Shown here: in pieces, positions 9,621 through 20,517 of the stretch | Layout of the letters: each line of letters starts with the position of its first letter | How positions within the stretch are numbered: the first letter of the stretch is position 1 | Assembly (NCBI RefSeq): GCF_000142905.1 | Contig: NW_013657674.1 | Span: 473,472-537,471 of the forward strand | Reading direction: 5' to 3' | Origin: Thecamonas trahens ATCC 50062 | Taxonomy: Eukaryota; Apusozoa; Apusomonadida; Apusomonadidae | DNA length: 64,000 nucleotides | The notes under the pieces: generated by a model | Databases searched by the model: none | The model's input: only the letters and a program-made list of their open reading frames with translations | Told to the model about the DNA's origin: nothing | Position numbers and translations under genes: made by a program

Positions 9621-11060
9621 ATGGATGACGTTGGGGAGGATGCTGTGGGTGTGGGAGGCGAGAATGGTCCTGGAGAGGCGGTGGGGAGAAAGAGGCCGAG
9701 GAACGAGCTTGACGGGCTGAGCTCGCCTGAGAACAACGACAAGGGCGACGACGAGGGAAGGAGGATCAAGAGGGGGAAGCAGCTGGTGAGGGGAGGTGCT
9801 GGCAGTGGGCGGGCCGGGAGCGGGCGAATGCATCCGCGGAACTTGTATCGGGAGCTGGATCGAAGCTTTGAGGAGCTGGCAAGTGCTTATCCGCCGCTGT
9901 TAGAGGTGCTCGACCACGGGATGGTGCGGTTCTCGGATCCGACTGCGCTACGGATCTTTACACAGGCACTGTTTGCGGTCGATTTTGGCCTTCGGGTTGA
10001 GCTCCCGCCTGCGCATCTTTGTCCGACTCTGCCGTCGCGGCTCAACTACTTGCTGTGGCTGGAAGATCTTGTGGAGAGCGGGCGGGAGGTGCAGGGCCGA
10101 GACAGCAAGATTTGGGCGCTGGACATCGGCGTTGGCGCGTCGGTGGTCTACCCCCTGCTGGGTGCGACGGCACTTGGATGGTCGTTTGTGGGGACCGAAG
10201 TTGACAGCAATGCGCTCGAAGTTGCAAAGGCCAACGTGGCAGCCAACGCCGACGTGCTGGAGGCCAAGGGCGTCGAGACGGTGCTCGTGGCAGCGGCAAG
10301 CGAGAACGAGCTGCTGCAACCGGCGATGGAGGCGGAAGGCGCACCGGCGATGTTTGGCGTCACGCTCACTAACCCGCCGTTCTTTGACGAGCCGATGGAT
10401 GCAGGCTCTTGCATTGGGTCGGCGACCGAGCTGGCGACAGCTGGTGGCGAGGTGGGATTTGTGGCGAGGCTGGTGATGGACTCTGTGGTGTACCGGGCCC
10501 GCGCGGTGTGGTTTACCTCGCTAATTGGGATCAAGGCCTCCTTGGCGCCGTTGCTGGACCTGCTGCACCACGGGCTGCCGTTTGCAGTCCGGGTTGTACA
10601 CACCGCGCTGTACCAGGGCCGAACGACGCGGTGGGCGATTGGATGGTCGTTTGTCGCGGCCGATGGCTCACCGGTCCCGGCGCGGGAGCCTGGCCTCCCG
10701 GCGCGTGTTGTACCGGTCCAGCTCGACGACGAGGGCGATGAGAAAGAAATGGCTGTGCTCACCGCACTCTCGGCAGCGCTGACAACGCTGAACGTTGCGC
10801 ACGAGCTCGAGATTGACGAACGTCGCAGCAACGGTGGGGGTGGTGACGACGAGCTCGCGCTCTGCATCAAAGGTTCGGTCGTCCGCCGCGACGGAGCAGC
10901 CGAGCACGATGACGGTCGTCTGTTTGATTTCGTGGCGAGGGCTACGCCCGATGCTGCGAGCGTGAGCGTGGCCATGGCGGGACATGATGCAGGGCGGGCA
11001 CGGCGGATGGCGGGCTTCTTTGATGCGTTTGTGGAGGTAGTTGCGGGCAAGCTGCGGTAA
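9621..11060 (+). CDS. METTL16: METTL16-family RNA N6-adenosine methyltransferase (479 aa)
   Basis: The METTL16/RlmF signature runs in order: MHPRNLYRE at the start of the conserved domain, YPPLLEVLDHG, ALFAVDFGL, CPTLPSRLNYLLWLEDLV, the SAM-binding region with ALDIGVGASVVYPLLG, and the catalytic NPPF in LTNPPFFDEP near residue 250. Family members methylate adenosine in U6 snRNA and structured mRNAs (RlmF does this in rRNA). A Lys/Arg-rich N-terminal extension of ~70 residues could be a nuclear localisation signal. I start at the ATG at 9621; an in-frame ATG at 9552 would add 23 residues. The C-terminal ~150 residues after the methyltransferase core are poorly conserved. No intron is needed. 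Confidence 0.88.
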   Translation: MDDVGEDAVGVGGENGPGEAVGRKRPRNELDGLSSPENNDKGDDEGRRIKRGKQLVRGGAGSGRAGSGRMHPRNLYRELDRSFEELASAYPPLLEVLDHGMVRFSDPTALRIFTQALFAVDFGLRVELPPAHLCPTLPSRLNYLLWLEDLVESGREVQGRDSKIWALDIGVGASVVYPLLGATALGWSFVGTEVDSNALEVAKANVAANADVLEAKGVETVLVAAASENELLQPAMEAEGAPAMFGVTLTNPPFFDEPMDAGSCIGSATELATAGGEVGFVARLVMDSVVYRARAVWFTSLIGIKASLAPLLDLLHHGLPFAVRVVHTALYQGRTTRWAIGWSFVAADGSPVPAREPGLPARVVPVQLDDEGDEKEMAVLTALSAALTTLNVAHELEIDERRSNGGGGDDELALCIKGSVVRRDGAAEHDDGRLFDFVARATPDAASVSVAMAGHDAGRARRMAGFFDAFVEVVAGKLR

Positions 11061-11069
11061 GGGGCGCGG

Positions 11070-14000
11070 TTATTGCATGGCCAGCTGCGCCTTGAGCTGC
11101 GCAATTTGCGAACCATACTCGCGGGTGTTCTCGACGAGCTGGGCCTCGAGCGAAGCGGCGCGGGCCTCGGAGGTCTCGGCGCGCATGAGGAGGAGGAAGC
11201 GGTCCTTCTCCAGCTCGCCCATGCCTGCGGTGGAGAGCACCTTTTGGAGGTCGGTCTCGAGACGGTGGTTCTGGCGGGTGAGCTCCTCGATGCGGAAGCG
11301 GAGCTGGATGACCTCGCTCGAGTTGGTGGTGGACATCTGCATGCCGGCCGACGGGCCGGGCGGCATCGACTGCAGCTGGAGCGACATCTCGCGAATTTGC
11401 GACTGGAGCGAGTGGATCTTCGAGTTGGCAGCGGAGAGTTCGTTGCGAAGGGCAGCAGTTTCGGCAGCGTCTGCGCTGGTGGACGAACCCCGGCGCTTGT
11501 CGAGGGCCGGCAGTGGCTCGGCGCGAGACGGTGGGCGCGGGCGGGCGCGGGCAGACGCGGCGCCGTTGGCTTCGACAAGATGTTCGAGCCGGGCGATGAT
11601 GGTTTCCTGGTCAGCGATGACTTGCTTGAACTTGTTGACCGAGGAGTTTTCAGTCTGGAGCTGCATGATAAATGCAGCCTGCGCAGTATGAGCCTCTTCA
11701 AGCTCGAGGTAAGACTTCTCGGCCTCGTTGTGCTTGATAACGGCGTTCTGGAGCTTCTCGACCCGCAGTTGGTTCTCCTGGAACCGGCGCATGTCGGCCT
11801 TGTAGCGACGGGAGAGCGCAATGTGGCGGCGGACGAGCTCGTCGTGGTCGAGGCCGTCGACGCCGCGGGTCTCGGCGTTAGAGAGCGCGTCGGCGTGGCG
11901 GTCCTCGAGCTGGGTGGAGAGCTCGGTGATCTGGACCCGGAGCATGGTATTCTCCTTGCGGAGGCGCATGACGTCGGCACCGAGAGTCTTGATGGCGGAC
12001 GCCTTTTCGTCGACCTCGGTCAGCAAGCGGTCGATCATGTCCTGCTTGTTCTGAATGTCATTGGTGAGGATGGTGACATCGGGCGCGAGTGAGACCTGGG
12101 TGACTGCGGCGGCAGGAGTCAGGCTTTGAGGTGGTTGTCTGTGTGGCGAGCGCGAAGACCGGCGCGGCGAGCGAGAGGTGCGACGCGGCGAGTGCTTGGC
12201 CCTTGCGCGGCGCGAGTCACGGCGAGAGCGTGGGTGGTGGCGAGCGGATCAAACGAGTCGTCTTGCTGACGCGAGCGGCGACTGCGCACCGAGCGGCGCG
12301 ACGACTGGCGCGGTGAACGGGTTTTCGAATGCACGTGGCGTGCCGCGCGCGGCGAGTAGTACGAGTAGCCCGAGTAGCCGCCTGCGTCCGAGTACGAGCC
12401 GGATCCGATGTACTTGGACGGCTCGATGACCATGTCAAAGCCAGAGACGGGAGGGACGTCAGGTACGGCCGTGGTGTGTGCTGTGTGCGGCGCCGAGCCA
12501 ATGATGGGTGCGGCGCCGAGGTTCGGCGCAGGCGGCAGGCCGCGCGGGGACGGTGGACCGACGTTGGAAGCACAGGCGAGCGAGAGCTCCAGGTTCACGT
12601 GGATGGACGACGCTGGCGGGGCCGACGAGTCGTCGGGCAGCGGCGAGGCGAGGACGGCAATGGCGATGTTGGAGAGCGCGACGGAGAAGCCCTCGAGAAG
12701 GAGCGAGACGAGCTCCGAGTCGAGTGGGACGAGAGCATGGCCGTAGTACTCTGGGTCGTAAATGCCGCGGGACAGCTCTGCAGCGCGCCAGATCTGGATG
12801 GCGAGAGCGCCAGAGGGGTTGGTGAGAGTAGCTAGTGGCGCCGGAATGTGGGTAGTCTCGTTCCAGGCCGAGGCGGTGAATGATGACAGGCCAAGCGGCG
12901 ACGGGACAGCCGGCAGCGGGCCGGGCACCTCAGTGCCAGCCACCGAGAGGTCGGACCACGGCAGCGCCGGATCAGAGCCCGAGTTGAGGCGGGCGGCGGT
13001 CCGCTGCCAAACGTGCTCGCTGAGGGGACGACCGCCAGCAGGGCTTGAAAGTGCGACGAGCGATCGGGCTGTGGAGCGAGGCGGCCGAGCTTGACGCGGA
13101 GGAGACCAAAGGTGGGTTCGGCCGCTAGTGAGCGCACCAGGTCCGAGACCGTCGGAATGAGCTCGATGGAGACAAGGACGGTCTCGGTCGAGCCTGCCTT
13201 GCCCAGTCGGAGCAAGTACTTGGTCCGCGAGTCGAGGGCTGAGAACGGGACAACAAACTTGGCGAGAAGCGTTTGGGTGAGCGAGTCGGCCACCGAGAGC
13301 ACCACACCTTCGCCCGGCACAGCAAGCAGAGGTTCTGGGACGCCGACCACAAGCTCTTCGCCCCACGCAGGGCGGCGCGAGGCGCGGGCAGCGCGGGTAG
13401 ACGCGTTGGCACGGCGCGATGTGCGGTCGTCTTCAGTTGTCTTGAGCGAGACAAAGGCGGCAGGGAGCTCGGAGCCATCGACGCCAACGAGCGGCAGGCC
13501 CGAGGCCTCAAAGACGACGACACGGACGGCGGCGGCGGAGGAGGAGACATGCGTCGCGAGTGCGTCCCGCAGCGGGACCGCGGTCCGTGACACAATGTCA
13601 AAGGTAGCCAACGGCGGTGGCGCAAGCGGAAGAGTCGGACGCGGTGGCGGTGGCGGGGCCGGCTCAGGTGGCGGCGGGGCGGCAACTCGATGGGCGGACG
13701 ACCGGGCCGAGCCATGTCGCGCAACGCGGGCTGACCGTGGGGTTCCGCGGCGTGAAGACCGCGGGGTGCCGTGACGCGACGACCTTGCCGAGTGCGGCGC
13801 AGACTCGGGCCGGACCGGCGGTCCGGATCGGTCGCTATGATCATAGCCGTCGTCGCCGTGGTTGTCGGTGGGTGCGGGTGGATGTGGCTCGTGGCCAGGC
13901 GGCGGCTGCGAGTGAACGGGTGGGCCAGCCGACCTGGGGGATGGCGACAGGTCAGCGGAAAAGTCAGCAATGTCGCCGGTGTCGTCGAGTGTCGGAATGG

Positions 14001-14987
14001 TCGGGTCAGCAGTGCCCGGGCGGTCTGTGCGCGAGCGACGGGAGCGCGAGCCCGAGCGTGCGCGGCGAGAAGTAGAAACCGAGGCCGGGCGCGAGCGCGA
14101 CTTCTGGGTACGGCGGGTGCGGGTGCCCTCGGGTGCCGTTTCGTCCTCGGTGTAGTACGAGTACTCAAAGTCGTCGTCGACGTGGAATCCGCTCTGTAAG
14201 TTGGTTCCTGTTGTGTACTCGTACGAGTACTCCTCCGAGTCGGAAAACTCCAAGATGACGACAGTCCGGGCCTCTGCGCCGTCCATGGCCGGATCCATCT
14301 TGAGATCGACCTCTGCTGCACCGGTCTCGAGGAGTACAGCCGTGACTGAGGCTACCGAGACCTTGGCAGCCGCGTACTTGTCGATGGACTTGGAGCCATC
14401 ATCCTGCTTGGAGACGACGTAGAGCTCAAAGATGATGAGCAGCGGCGGCTCGCCTTCCGGGGTGAACAGCTCGTATGGACCCTTGGCAAAGACCGGGGTA
14501 GTCGTCGCCGGCTGAACCACCTCGGTCCGCCCGCGTGACACCACATCGATCTGCTGGGTATCTGTATTGAGCGCCACGAGCGTCATGGTTGTGAAGAAGA
14601 AGCCCTCTTGTGCGGTTACCGTCTGTTGACCGACAGAAGAAGGGAGCCATTGCGTTCGATGGCAACAGGGCGAGCAGCATATGTGTAGGGATGTAGGTAT
14701 GTGAGTGTGGGGGGGGGGGGAGGGAGGATGGGTAGGGGGGGAGGGGGGGGAGGAGGTACATGGAGGGGACGGGGAGGGCGGGGGAACGAACNNNNNNNNN
14801 NNNNNNNNNNNNNNNNNNNNNNNNNNNNNNNNNNNNNNNNNNNNNNNNNNNNNNNNNNNNNNNNNNNNNNNNNNNNNNNNNNNNNNNNNNNGGGGAAGGG
14901 GAGCAGGGGGAGGGGTATGGAACATACGTCGCGGAAGCTAATATAGATCCTCCCAAGAGGGAGCGACGGTGGTGAGCTGCCCGCCAT
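11070..14987 (-). CDS. CCDC33: CCDC33-like protein: C2-type domains plus C-terminal coiled coil (about 1180 aa, frame break at 13024-13027)
   Basis: Assembled from three frames. Exon 1 is 14987-14928 (20 codons ending ISFRD, donor GTATGT). The intron 14927-14623 contains the N gap and ends in AACAG. Exon 2 starts TVTAQEGFFF and encodes a C2-like domain, an Asp/Ser/Pro-rich linker, a second C2-like domain around VRVVVFEASGLPL, and further C2-like sequence. The frame breaks at a run of four bases at 13024-13027; one extra base there continues it into LSEHVWQRTAARLNSG. A second intron (12220-12096 or 12140-12085) leads to a coiled-coil exon ending at 11070. The order C2 then coiled coil is that of CCDC33, a peroxisome- and flagellum-associated protein in animals. 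Orthology is inferred from architecture and a few segments. The second intron's borders are uncertain. Confidence 0.7.
14792..14891. other. Assembly gap, 100 N
   Basis: Exactly 100 N, within a G-rich stretch that on the minus strand is the C-rich body of the first intron of the CCDC33-like gene. Confidence 0.99.
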
Positions 14988-15075
14988 GCCCTACTGACCC
15001 ACGTAGTAGAGCGAGATGGTAAGTAGCCTTTGGCATTGCCTGTCCCGACCTTCCGTCGTTGAACCGTCGTTGAAG

Positions 15076-15906
15076 TCACCGGCCGGTGGAACGGGTCAGA
15101 CAGTGAAGAGTGCTGGGGGGGAGGGGGGAGGGGGCGATGGGGAGGATTTTCGCGGTCTGCGGTGGTGAGAGAGGGTGGGCAAGGTAGGGCACAACAAACA
15201 GGGTTTGTGTAGCTGGTGCACGGGTGTACGGGTGTACGGGTGTGTGCCGATGCTCGCGACGGCTGTTGATCAGAAGCCGGTAGGGCAAGGCGAAAGGCAG
15301 CAAGTAGCAGTCAGCGGAGCCTCGGGTTCGAGGTGGGGCGTGGCTTCCAGATGCAGAGGCGTGGCGATGGAGATGCGATGAGCTCGGACGAGCTGGATTC
15401 CGCGATGGCGGGCGTGAGATCGGCTTGGGCGGCGCAGGCGGTGGGGGAGGGGCATAGATGCGGGGATTGCGGACGCGATAGTGGAGCCAGGCAGCGAGAG
15501 CAGCGGCAAGGATGACATGGAGAAAGGCGATGACGGCCATGACTACCGCATGCTTCTCAACAATGAGTGAGTCGTCACGCTCGATGACCGCCGACGAGCC
15601 ATTGTCAGCCGTCTCGGCTGCAGTTGCGGCAAAGAAGACGCCCATGCAGGCAAGGACAAAGCCTGCGAGGACGACAAAGACAAAGACTCGTCCTTGATCA
15701 CGAAGGTACTCATCGAGGGTGACCTGTGGCTCGGAGCCACCCACCCGCCGGCCCTGTCGTCGTTGTCCGCTGCCGCCTCGCCGGTGACCTTGACCGCCTC
15801 TCCGGTGACGCAGCCCTGTGCCTGGCGTGCCTGGCGTGCCTGTTGAAGCCACCGACGAGTATGCTGCTGACGAGTACGGCGATGTCACCGTCGTGGTCCC
15901 GTACAT
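15076..15906 (-). CDS. Small membrane protein with two transmembrane helices (276 aa), unknown
   Basis: ATG at 15906. Residues 1-70 are Ser/Thr/Gly- and then Arg/Gly-rich (RHRRGGQGHRRGG). Two strongly hydrophobic segments follow, FVFVVLAGFVLACMGVFFA and VVMAVIAFLHVILAAALAAW, separated by ~25 polar residues. A Pro/Arg/Ser-rich tail follows the second helix. The tail from about residue 185 looks like ordinary low-complexity translation, so the true end could be earlier if an intron was missed. With two helices close together, both ends probably face the same side of the membrane. I recognise no family. It lies upstream of and divergent from nothing obvious; the next gene downstream is CCDC33 on the same strand. 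Confidence 0.6.
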   Translation of the reverse strand: MYGTTTVTSPYSSAAYSSVASTGTPGTPGTGLRHRRGGQGHRRGGSGQRRQGRRVGGSEPQVTLDEYLRDQGRVFVFVVLAGFVLACMGVFFAATAAETADNGSSAVIERDDSLIVEKHAVVMAVIAFLHVILAAALAAWLHYRVRNPRIYAPPPPPAPPKPISRPPSRNPARPSSSHLHRHASASGSHAPPRTRGSADCYLLPFALPYRLLINSRREHRHTPVHPYTRAPATQTLFVVPYLAHPLSPPQTAKILPIAPSPLPPSTLHCLTRSTGR

Positions 15907-16489
15907 GACTCACTTTGTCTGGGCAGGTGAGGTGAGGTGGTTGCGAGCTTTGCGGTCATGCGGCCTCGCGTGCGTGACGCGCCCGTCGGGCATGCACAGG
16001 CAGGCGAATGGAGGTTGAGATTGAGCAAGGCTCGCCGCGTGGAGGTGGTGTTTAGGTGGCAAGAGGCCATGCGCATGGCGCGCGCAACACAGGCGCAGTG
16101 CTAGCGATGCAGAGGCTGGGCTTGGCTGGACCCGCAGGCCGATCGCCACTGGAAGCCGAGCGCGAGCGTGAGAGACGGACTGGCGCCGTGCCTTGCGCAC
16201 AATCGAGCAAGAGCACGGATAAAGGTGGTCTGTCGGAATGAGAGCAGCTCGAGAGGGGCAGCAACCAGGAGCGGGGAGTGGGAGATGGGTCGGATGCGGG
16301 TGGGTGGTGGTGCAGAGGTGGGTGGCGAGGACAGCGCGGCAAGAGCCGTGCGCCGGAGCGGAAATCAGAGCCCAGGCGCAAGCAGATGCAGCGAGAGGAC
16401 AGAGCGGAGAACAAAGAGCACAGCTTTCCGGTGAGCGGTGAGCGGTGAGCGGTGAGGCGGAGAGTGGCGGAGACTTGGGCCGACAAAGC
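15907..16489. other. Intergenic, no gene seen
   Basis: About 580 bases between the membrane protein (5' side) and the 3' end of NDUFB7. All six frames give only short arginine- and serine-rich translations. A tandem GAGCGGT unit is repeated around 16433-16455. Nothing else is recognisable. Confidence 0.6.
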
Positions 16490-16980
16490 TCAGGCGCGCT
16501 GCCAGGGGGCTAGCGGCGAGTTGCCGTCCTCCTGCTTCTTGCGCATCATGAGCTTGACCCGCTTGATGTACTCATCGTACTGGCACTTCTCGTAGGTGTG
16601 GCGCTCGTCGGTGCACTTGAAGGGCATGTAGAGGGTCGACCGGCGGCACTGGTTGAGCGGGATGAGGAGGTGGGCGCACCCGTCGCGGAAGGCGAGGTCC
16701 AGGCGGGCCTCCTTCATCTCCTGCTGCGTAGCCTCTGCTAAAAACAACCCAAATCATATGCGTATGAGTTACACTCTCTTGCTATTGCTCTCCCGCAAAC
16801 CATACCTTCTCCATACCCCCGTACGTGGGCCTGACCCCAGCCCGCTCACCCCCAGGGAAAGGGCATATTTTTGCCTCCACCCCTCCCGCCGCCACACACA
16901 AGCACCACAAACGCTACAGCCCCTGTGTCTCCACAGGAGCTGATGTCGTGGTGATGGTACCAGTACGTACGTGCAGACAT
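16490..16980 (-). CDS. NDUFB7: NADH:ubiquinone oxidoreductase subunit B7 (complex I B18), 85 aa, two exons
   Basis: Exon 1 is only 10 nt (16980-16971, ATGTCTGCAC), followed by donor GTACGT. The intron 16970-16738 is 233 bp and ends in TTTTTAG. Exon 2 is 16737-16490. The joined start reads MSAPEATQQEMKEARLDLAF, matching the family's ATQQEM...A.L.L..RD. The twin CX9C motifs are visible: CAHLLIPLNQC and CTDERHTYEKC. In known proteins these form disulfides in the intermembrane space through Mia40. The subunit is an accessory part of the complex I membrane arm. Human NDUFB7 is longer at both ends. The splice join is inferred from phase and the homology it restores. Confidence 0.88.
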
Positions 16981-17065
16981 GATTCTTAGTCGAGTGTGTG
17001 TCTTGGAGCTAGAGTGCGGGGTTGGTGGGTCAGGGGTGGGGGTGGGGAGGGAAGGGGTGGTTGTT

Positions 17066-17185
17066 GTGATCGTGATCGTGATCGTGATCGTGTTCGGGTT
17101 GAGGGACGGGAGTAGGAGGCCGGGGGGGTGGACGGGATCGGGGACGGGATCAGGAACCACGGACGGGATCGGGATCGGGATCAGG
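17066..17185. repeat. GATCGT and GATCGG microsatellites
   Basis: GTGATC units run in tandem at about 17066-17092, then GGGATC/GGGACG units at 17135-17185. They lie in the spacer between the first exon of NDUFB7 and the 3' end of the secreted-protein gene. Confidence 0.75.
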
Positions 17186-17226
17186 GACGCCACAGCAAGG
17201 CTCACCATTAGCGGCTGCCGTTTCGA

Positions 17227-18228
17227 TTAGCAGGCCGCGACCTGGAAGTTCGAAAGAGAGAGCGGTCCGGCACCCTTGTAGACCGGGATGATGATGGTGG
17301 CGTTCTTGCCGCCGACAGAGCCGCAGTTGGCGGCAAACTTGGAGGTGTCCGAGGTCTGTGTGGCCGTGCAGATGCCATCGGCAATGGCTGGCCACGGGAA
17401 AAGGGCGGTCGGATCGCTGGTGGGCATGGTGATAGGGGTAATGGTGCCGGACCTGGCCAGCTGCATCACCGTCTTGCCCGTCGGTCCTGCGACAACGACG
17501 TAGGTGGCGCGCGACGCGCGGTCGAGCGTTGACGAGACTACCTTGCCACCGACAGCGTAGCTGGCGATGGCATGGCTGGTGGTGTTGACGGCAACCACAG
17601 CTGCCGATCCGTCGCTACAGGTCCAGGTCGAGTAGAGCGTGCTGGCATCACCTGCGCCCAGTCCGTACGACGAGTCGGCAACGAGCGTGCACCCGGCCAG
17701 CGCCTTGTCCGTCGACGGATCAAAGAGCGTGACAACGGTATGGCTGTCGTACGCCCACGCCACCATCGCAGACGTCGGCCCTGTGATTGCGTACAGCGTG
17801 TCCGCCGACGGCGCCAGCTGCAGAGGCTCGGTAATGGCGCTCGGAACGTTGACAAACTCATAGCCTCCGATCTGGCCGAAGACATACAGCAGGTTCTGAT
17901 CCGAGTTTGTGGCCTTCATAGTGGCAAAGCCGGTACCCACGTCGTTGTACACATGGTTGTTTGCGTTATAGCCAACAGCATACACCCGCCAAGCCCACGA
18001 TGGGCTGCTATTGACGCAGTTGAAGCCGGTTTCGAACCCGCTGTTTTCCGGCGCTTCGACATCGATGCGGGAGACGCAATCACTGCCGATGCCACCTCCT
18101 GTGTTGAACAGGGTGTACACACAGCGTCGGGAATCAGCATGAGTCGCAGCATACATTGACTCGCTTGTAGCTGCCATAGCTGCAGCAGCGAGCACTGCCA
18201 GCACAAGTAGCGACGTTCCAATCGACAT
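17227..18228 (-). CDS. Secreted protein with signal peptide (333 aa), unknown
   Basis: The start is the ATG at 18228, because it begins a classic signal peptide (MSIGTSLLVLAVLAAAAMAA) with likely cleavage after AMAA. The mature part has eight or more cysteines and repeated beta-strand-like patterns ending in LYxI, LxxVFG or TLYSTW. These suggest a beta-propeller-like extracellular fold, and a possible N-glycosylation site NTTS is present. No catalytic motif or membrane anchor is visible. The C-terminus is VAAC. It is probably secreted or vesicle-lumenal. I cannot name a family, and the propeller idea is only a reading of strand periodicity. Confidence 0.7.
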   Translation of the reverse strand: MSIGTSLLVLAVLAAAAMAATSESMYAATHADSRRCVYTLFNTGGGIGSDCVSRIDVEAPENSGFETGFNCVNSSPSWAWRVYAVGYNANNHVYNDVGTGFATMKATNSDQNLLYVFGQIGGYEFVNVPSAITEPLQLAPSADTLYAITGPTSAMVAWAYDSHTVVTLFDPSTDKALAGCTLVADSSYGLGAGDASTLYSTWTCSDGSAAVVAVNTTSHAIASYAVGGKVVSSTLDRASRATYVVVAGPTGKTVMQLARSGTITPITMPTSDPTALFPWPAIADGICTATQTSDTSKFAANCGSVGGKNATIIIPVYKGAGPLSLSNFQVAAC

Positions 18229-18574
18229 GGTGAGCGTGGAGTCGGGTGGTCGCCAAACACCACGTGACACGGTCCCGGACTTACCGTACTCCACACCACA
18301 CCCTGACGGCGGCATCTGCCTCTGAGTGACCTACGCTAAGGTGATCATCCCGGCTGATGCTAATCTTTACGCCATTCCATCCCCCATCATCGCCTTGTGC
18401 CATCGCCCTATGTCAATACCCTGTGTCATCGCCCTGTGTCATCGCTCTGCGCCATCGTCCTATGCTGTCGCTCTCCCATCATCGCCACTGCCGATTCGTG
18501 CGAGTGCGGGGATTAGTGCGGGGGTTAGTGCGAGTGCTTGCGAGTGCCGGCTGGCGAAAACCAACCGCGGGGCG

Positions 18575-18900
18575 TCACTCTTGGTTGCCGGCCGAGCAGT
18601 CGCTCGGCTGGCTCGATGGCTTGAGAGATTTCTTCGCATTTACTGAGCTGGCCATTATCGCCAGCACAGCGTGCCGATTGGCACGGTGACCGGCATGTAC
18701 ATGAGCGGCAGCCGCGCACTCGCGTACACCAGCGATCAAGGTATGTATTGGGCGTCCAGAGGTGCACGTCGTCATCGTCGCGCATCGTCATCAATGAGGG
18801 GGGGGGGGTGAGTTCCTGCTCCTCCGCCGACTGTGTTGACGCCATCGGAGCTCTTTGCGAAGTAAATGGCTTCATTGCGCTCTGCCGGCTGCGAGTGTTT
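18575..18900 (+). repeat. Dispersed repeat, copy B (matches 9105-9425)
   Basis: Same ordered blocks as copy A, including TTGCCGGCCGAG, CTTGAGAG, ATTTACTG, GTACATGAGCG, CTCGCGTACACC, ATTGGGCG, GTCATCAA and TGTGTTGACG. A G10 run at about 18796-18807 is specific to this copy. It lies between the divergent secreted-protein gene (start 18228) and the Lys/Ser-rich gene (start 18954). Confidence 0.7.
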
Positions 18901-18953
18901 GCGATTCGTAACAGTCGCAGCCACACTCGTCGCGTTGGCCGTTGCAGGACGAC

Positions 18954-20517
18954 ATGCCGACCGAGGTAAGTGGGGGCATGGGCAAGGGCATGGGCAAGGG
19001 GAGAGGAAGAGGGACAACGACATGTCTTCCCACACCACCGAGAGCATACTTACGTCCGGTCGGTACTTGTGCAGAAGATCCGTGTCCAGCGTGAGTGGGT
19101 CATGTCGGACCAGTGGCGGACGTGGCTGTACGACATGGACGACGGGTGGACAGCTCCGGTGACGGATCCAGAGGCATCAAGCCGCACTGTCTACCGCTTT
19201 CTCAAGAAGCTCAAGCCAAAAGCTCTGGCGGTTCTCTGCGGAGCGCTGAGACGCAAGTCGCACGATGACATCCCGGACATCGACATCATTCCAAACGCGG
19301 TCAAGCGCAAGATCTTTAGCCATGTTGCCCTCTCCCCAAACCCCGATGCTTCTGCTCGCAAGTCAAGCCGCCACCACAGCTCGACCGCCAAGGCCAAAGG
19401 AAAGGGCAAGGGCAAACACTCCAAGTCCAAGTCCAAGTCCAAGTCCAAGTCCAAGGCCAAGGCCAAGAAAGCATCGCACCGCAGATCGCGCTCCCGCTCG
19501 CGAGCCGGTTCATCGTCGAGCTCGGGAAGCCTGTTCCGCTCAGGGTCATCGTCCCCATCGCTGGTCATGTCGAGCCGCAAGTCGAGCCGTGGCTTCAAGT
19601 CCAAGTCCAAGTCCAAGTCCAAGGGCAAGGCCAAGGCCAAGGCCAAAGGCAAGGGCAAGGGCAAGGGCAAGAGCAAGGACCGTCTCGCGCATCGGTACGC
19701 CAAGGCCAAGATCAAGTACATCGACTCGGGCCGGTGGCGGAAGCTGCGCATGCGTCCCGGATGGACGTCGCCGCTGTTGGCGCGTGGCCTCTCGCGCCGG
19801 CGGGTGGAGAGTATTCTCCACGGCTACTCGCAGCGGGAGCTGGCGGTTCTCCTAGGCGCCATCACCCGTCAGGTTGACGACTCGGACGACGTCGACGCCG
19901 CCATCCCAGAGGTCGACGATCTGCCGTCGACGACAAAATCCAAGATCATGGATGTGCTGACCGAGTCGGCAGACCGCGGCGCAGACTCCCTTAGCGGTCC
20001 GGTGTCGGCATACTCGTCGTGCGCCTCCGGCTTCTCCTCGATGCGCTCGTCGCGGCGGATGACTCGCGAGCCGTCGATGATGGCACGGCGCGACTCGCGC
20101 GGACGCTACATTGTCGTCGATGCCGGCCATCACTCCAGGCATAGCAGGCACGACCACAGTGCCTCGCGCCGCTCGTCGCGCTGGGGTGGCTCGCGCTCGT
20201 CGTGGCGCCGCTCGTCCGCTTCGCGCCGTCATCCGCACCACCGCTCGTCGCACCGCTCGTCACACCGCCCGCGTGTCATCGCGCTCAGCCGCCAACCATC
20301 CTACTCCGGCTCTTACTCGGACGCCACCGCGCCCATCATCATCGTCACCGCCGGTGAGTTTGACTACAGCTCCGACAGCAGCTTGGCCTCGTCATCAGCG
20401 TCGGCGGTGGCCCACGTCCGCCCCCACCGCTCCCGCTCGCGTGACCACCACCGCCACCACCGCGCGAGCTCCCGCTCCCGCTCCCGCTCCCGGCGGCACT
20501 CCCGGTCTCGGCACTGA
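18954..20517 (+). CDS. Lys/Ser/Arg-rich protein with a duplicated ~70-residue module (484 aa, two exons)
   Basis: Exon 1 is 18954-18965 (ATG CCG ACC GAG) with donor GTAAGT. The intron 18966-19074 ends in TGCAG. Exon 2 is 19075-20517 and continues in frame as KIRVQREWVMSDQW. Two similar modules are visible, at about residues 15-85 and 215-296. Each has a Trp-rich entry, LAVLCGAL or LAVLLGAI, a DD-rich turn, IPDIDIIPNAVKRKI or IPEVDDLPSTTKSKI, and then a short helix. Between them lies a KSKSKS/KGKGKAKAK stretch. The tail is Ser/Arg/His-rich with SRSRSR repeats, like RS domains of splicing or chromatin proteins. Nuclear location is likely from composition. No known domain recognised. Confidence 0.78.

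Noticed and set aside
10148-11980. A 610-codon minus-strand open frame across METTL16 and the CCDC33 end
   Set aside because: It is antisense to two well-supported genes; its Ser/Arg/Pro composition is the shadow expected in GC-rich DNA.
13030-13045. A 13-base GT...AG mini-intron at the CCDC33 frame break
   Set aside because: Removing 13 bases does not give the needed frame; one extra base in the adjacent four-base run does.
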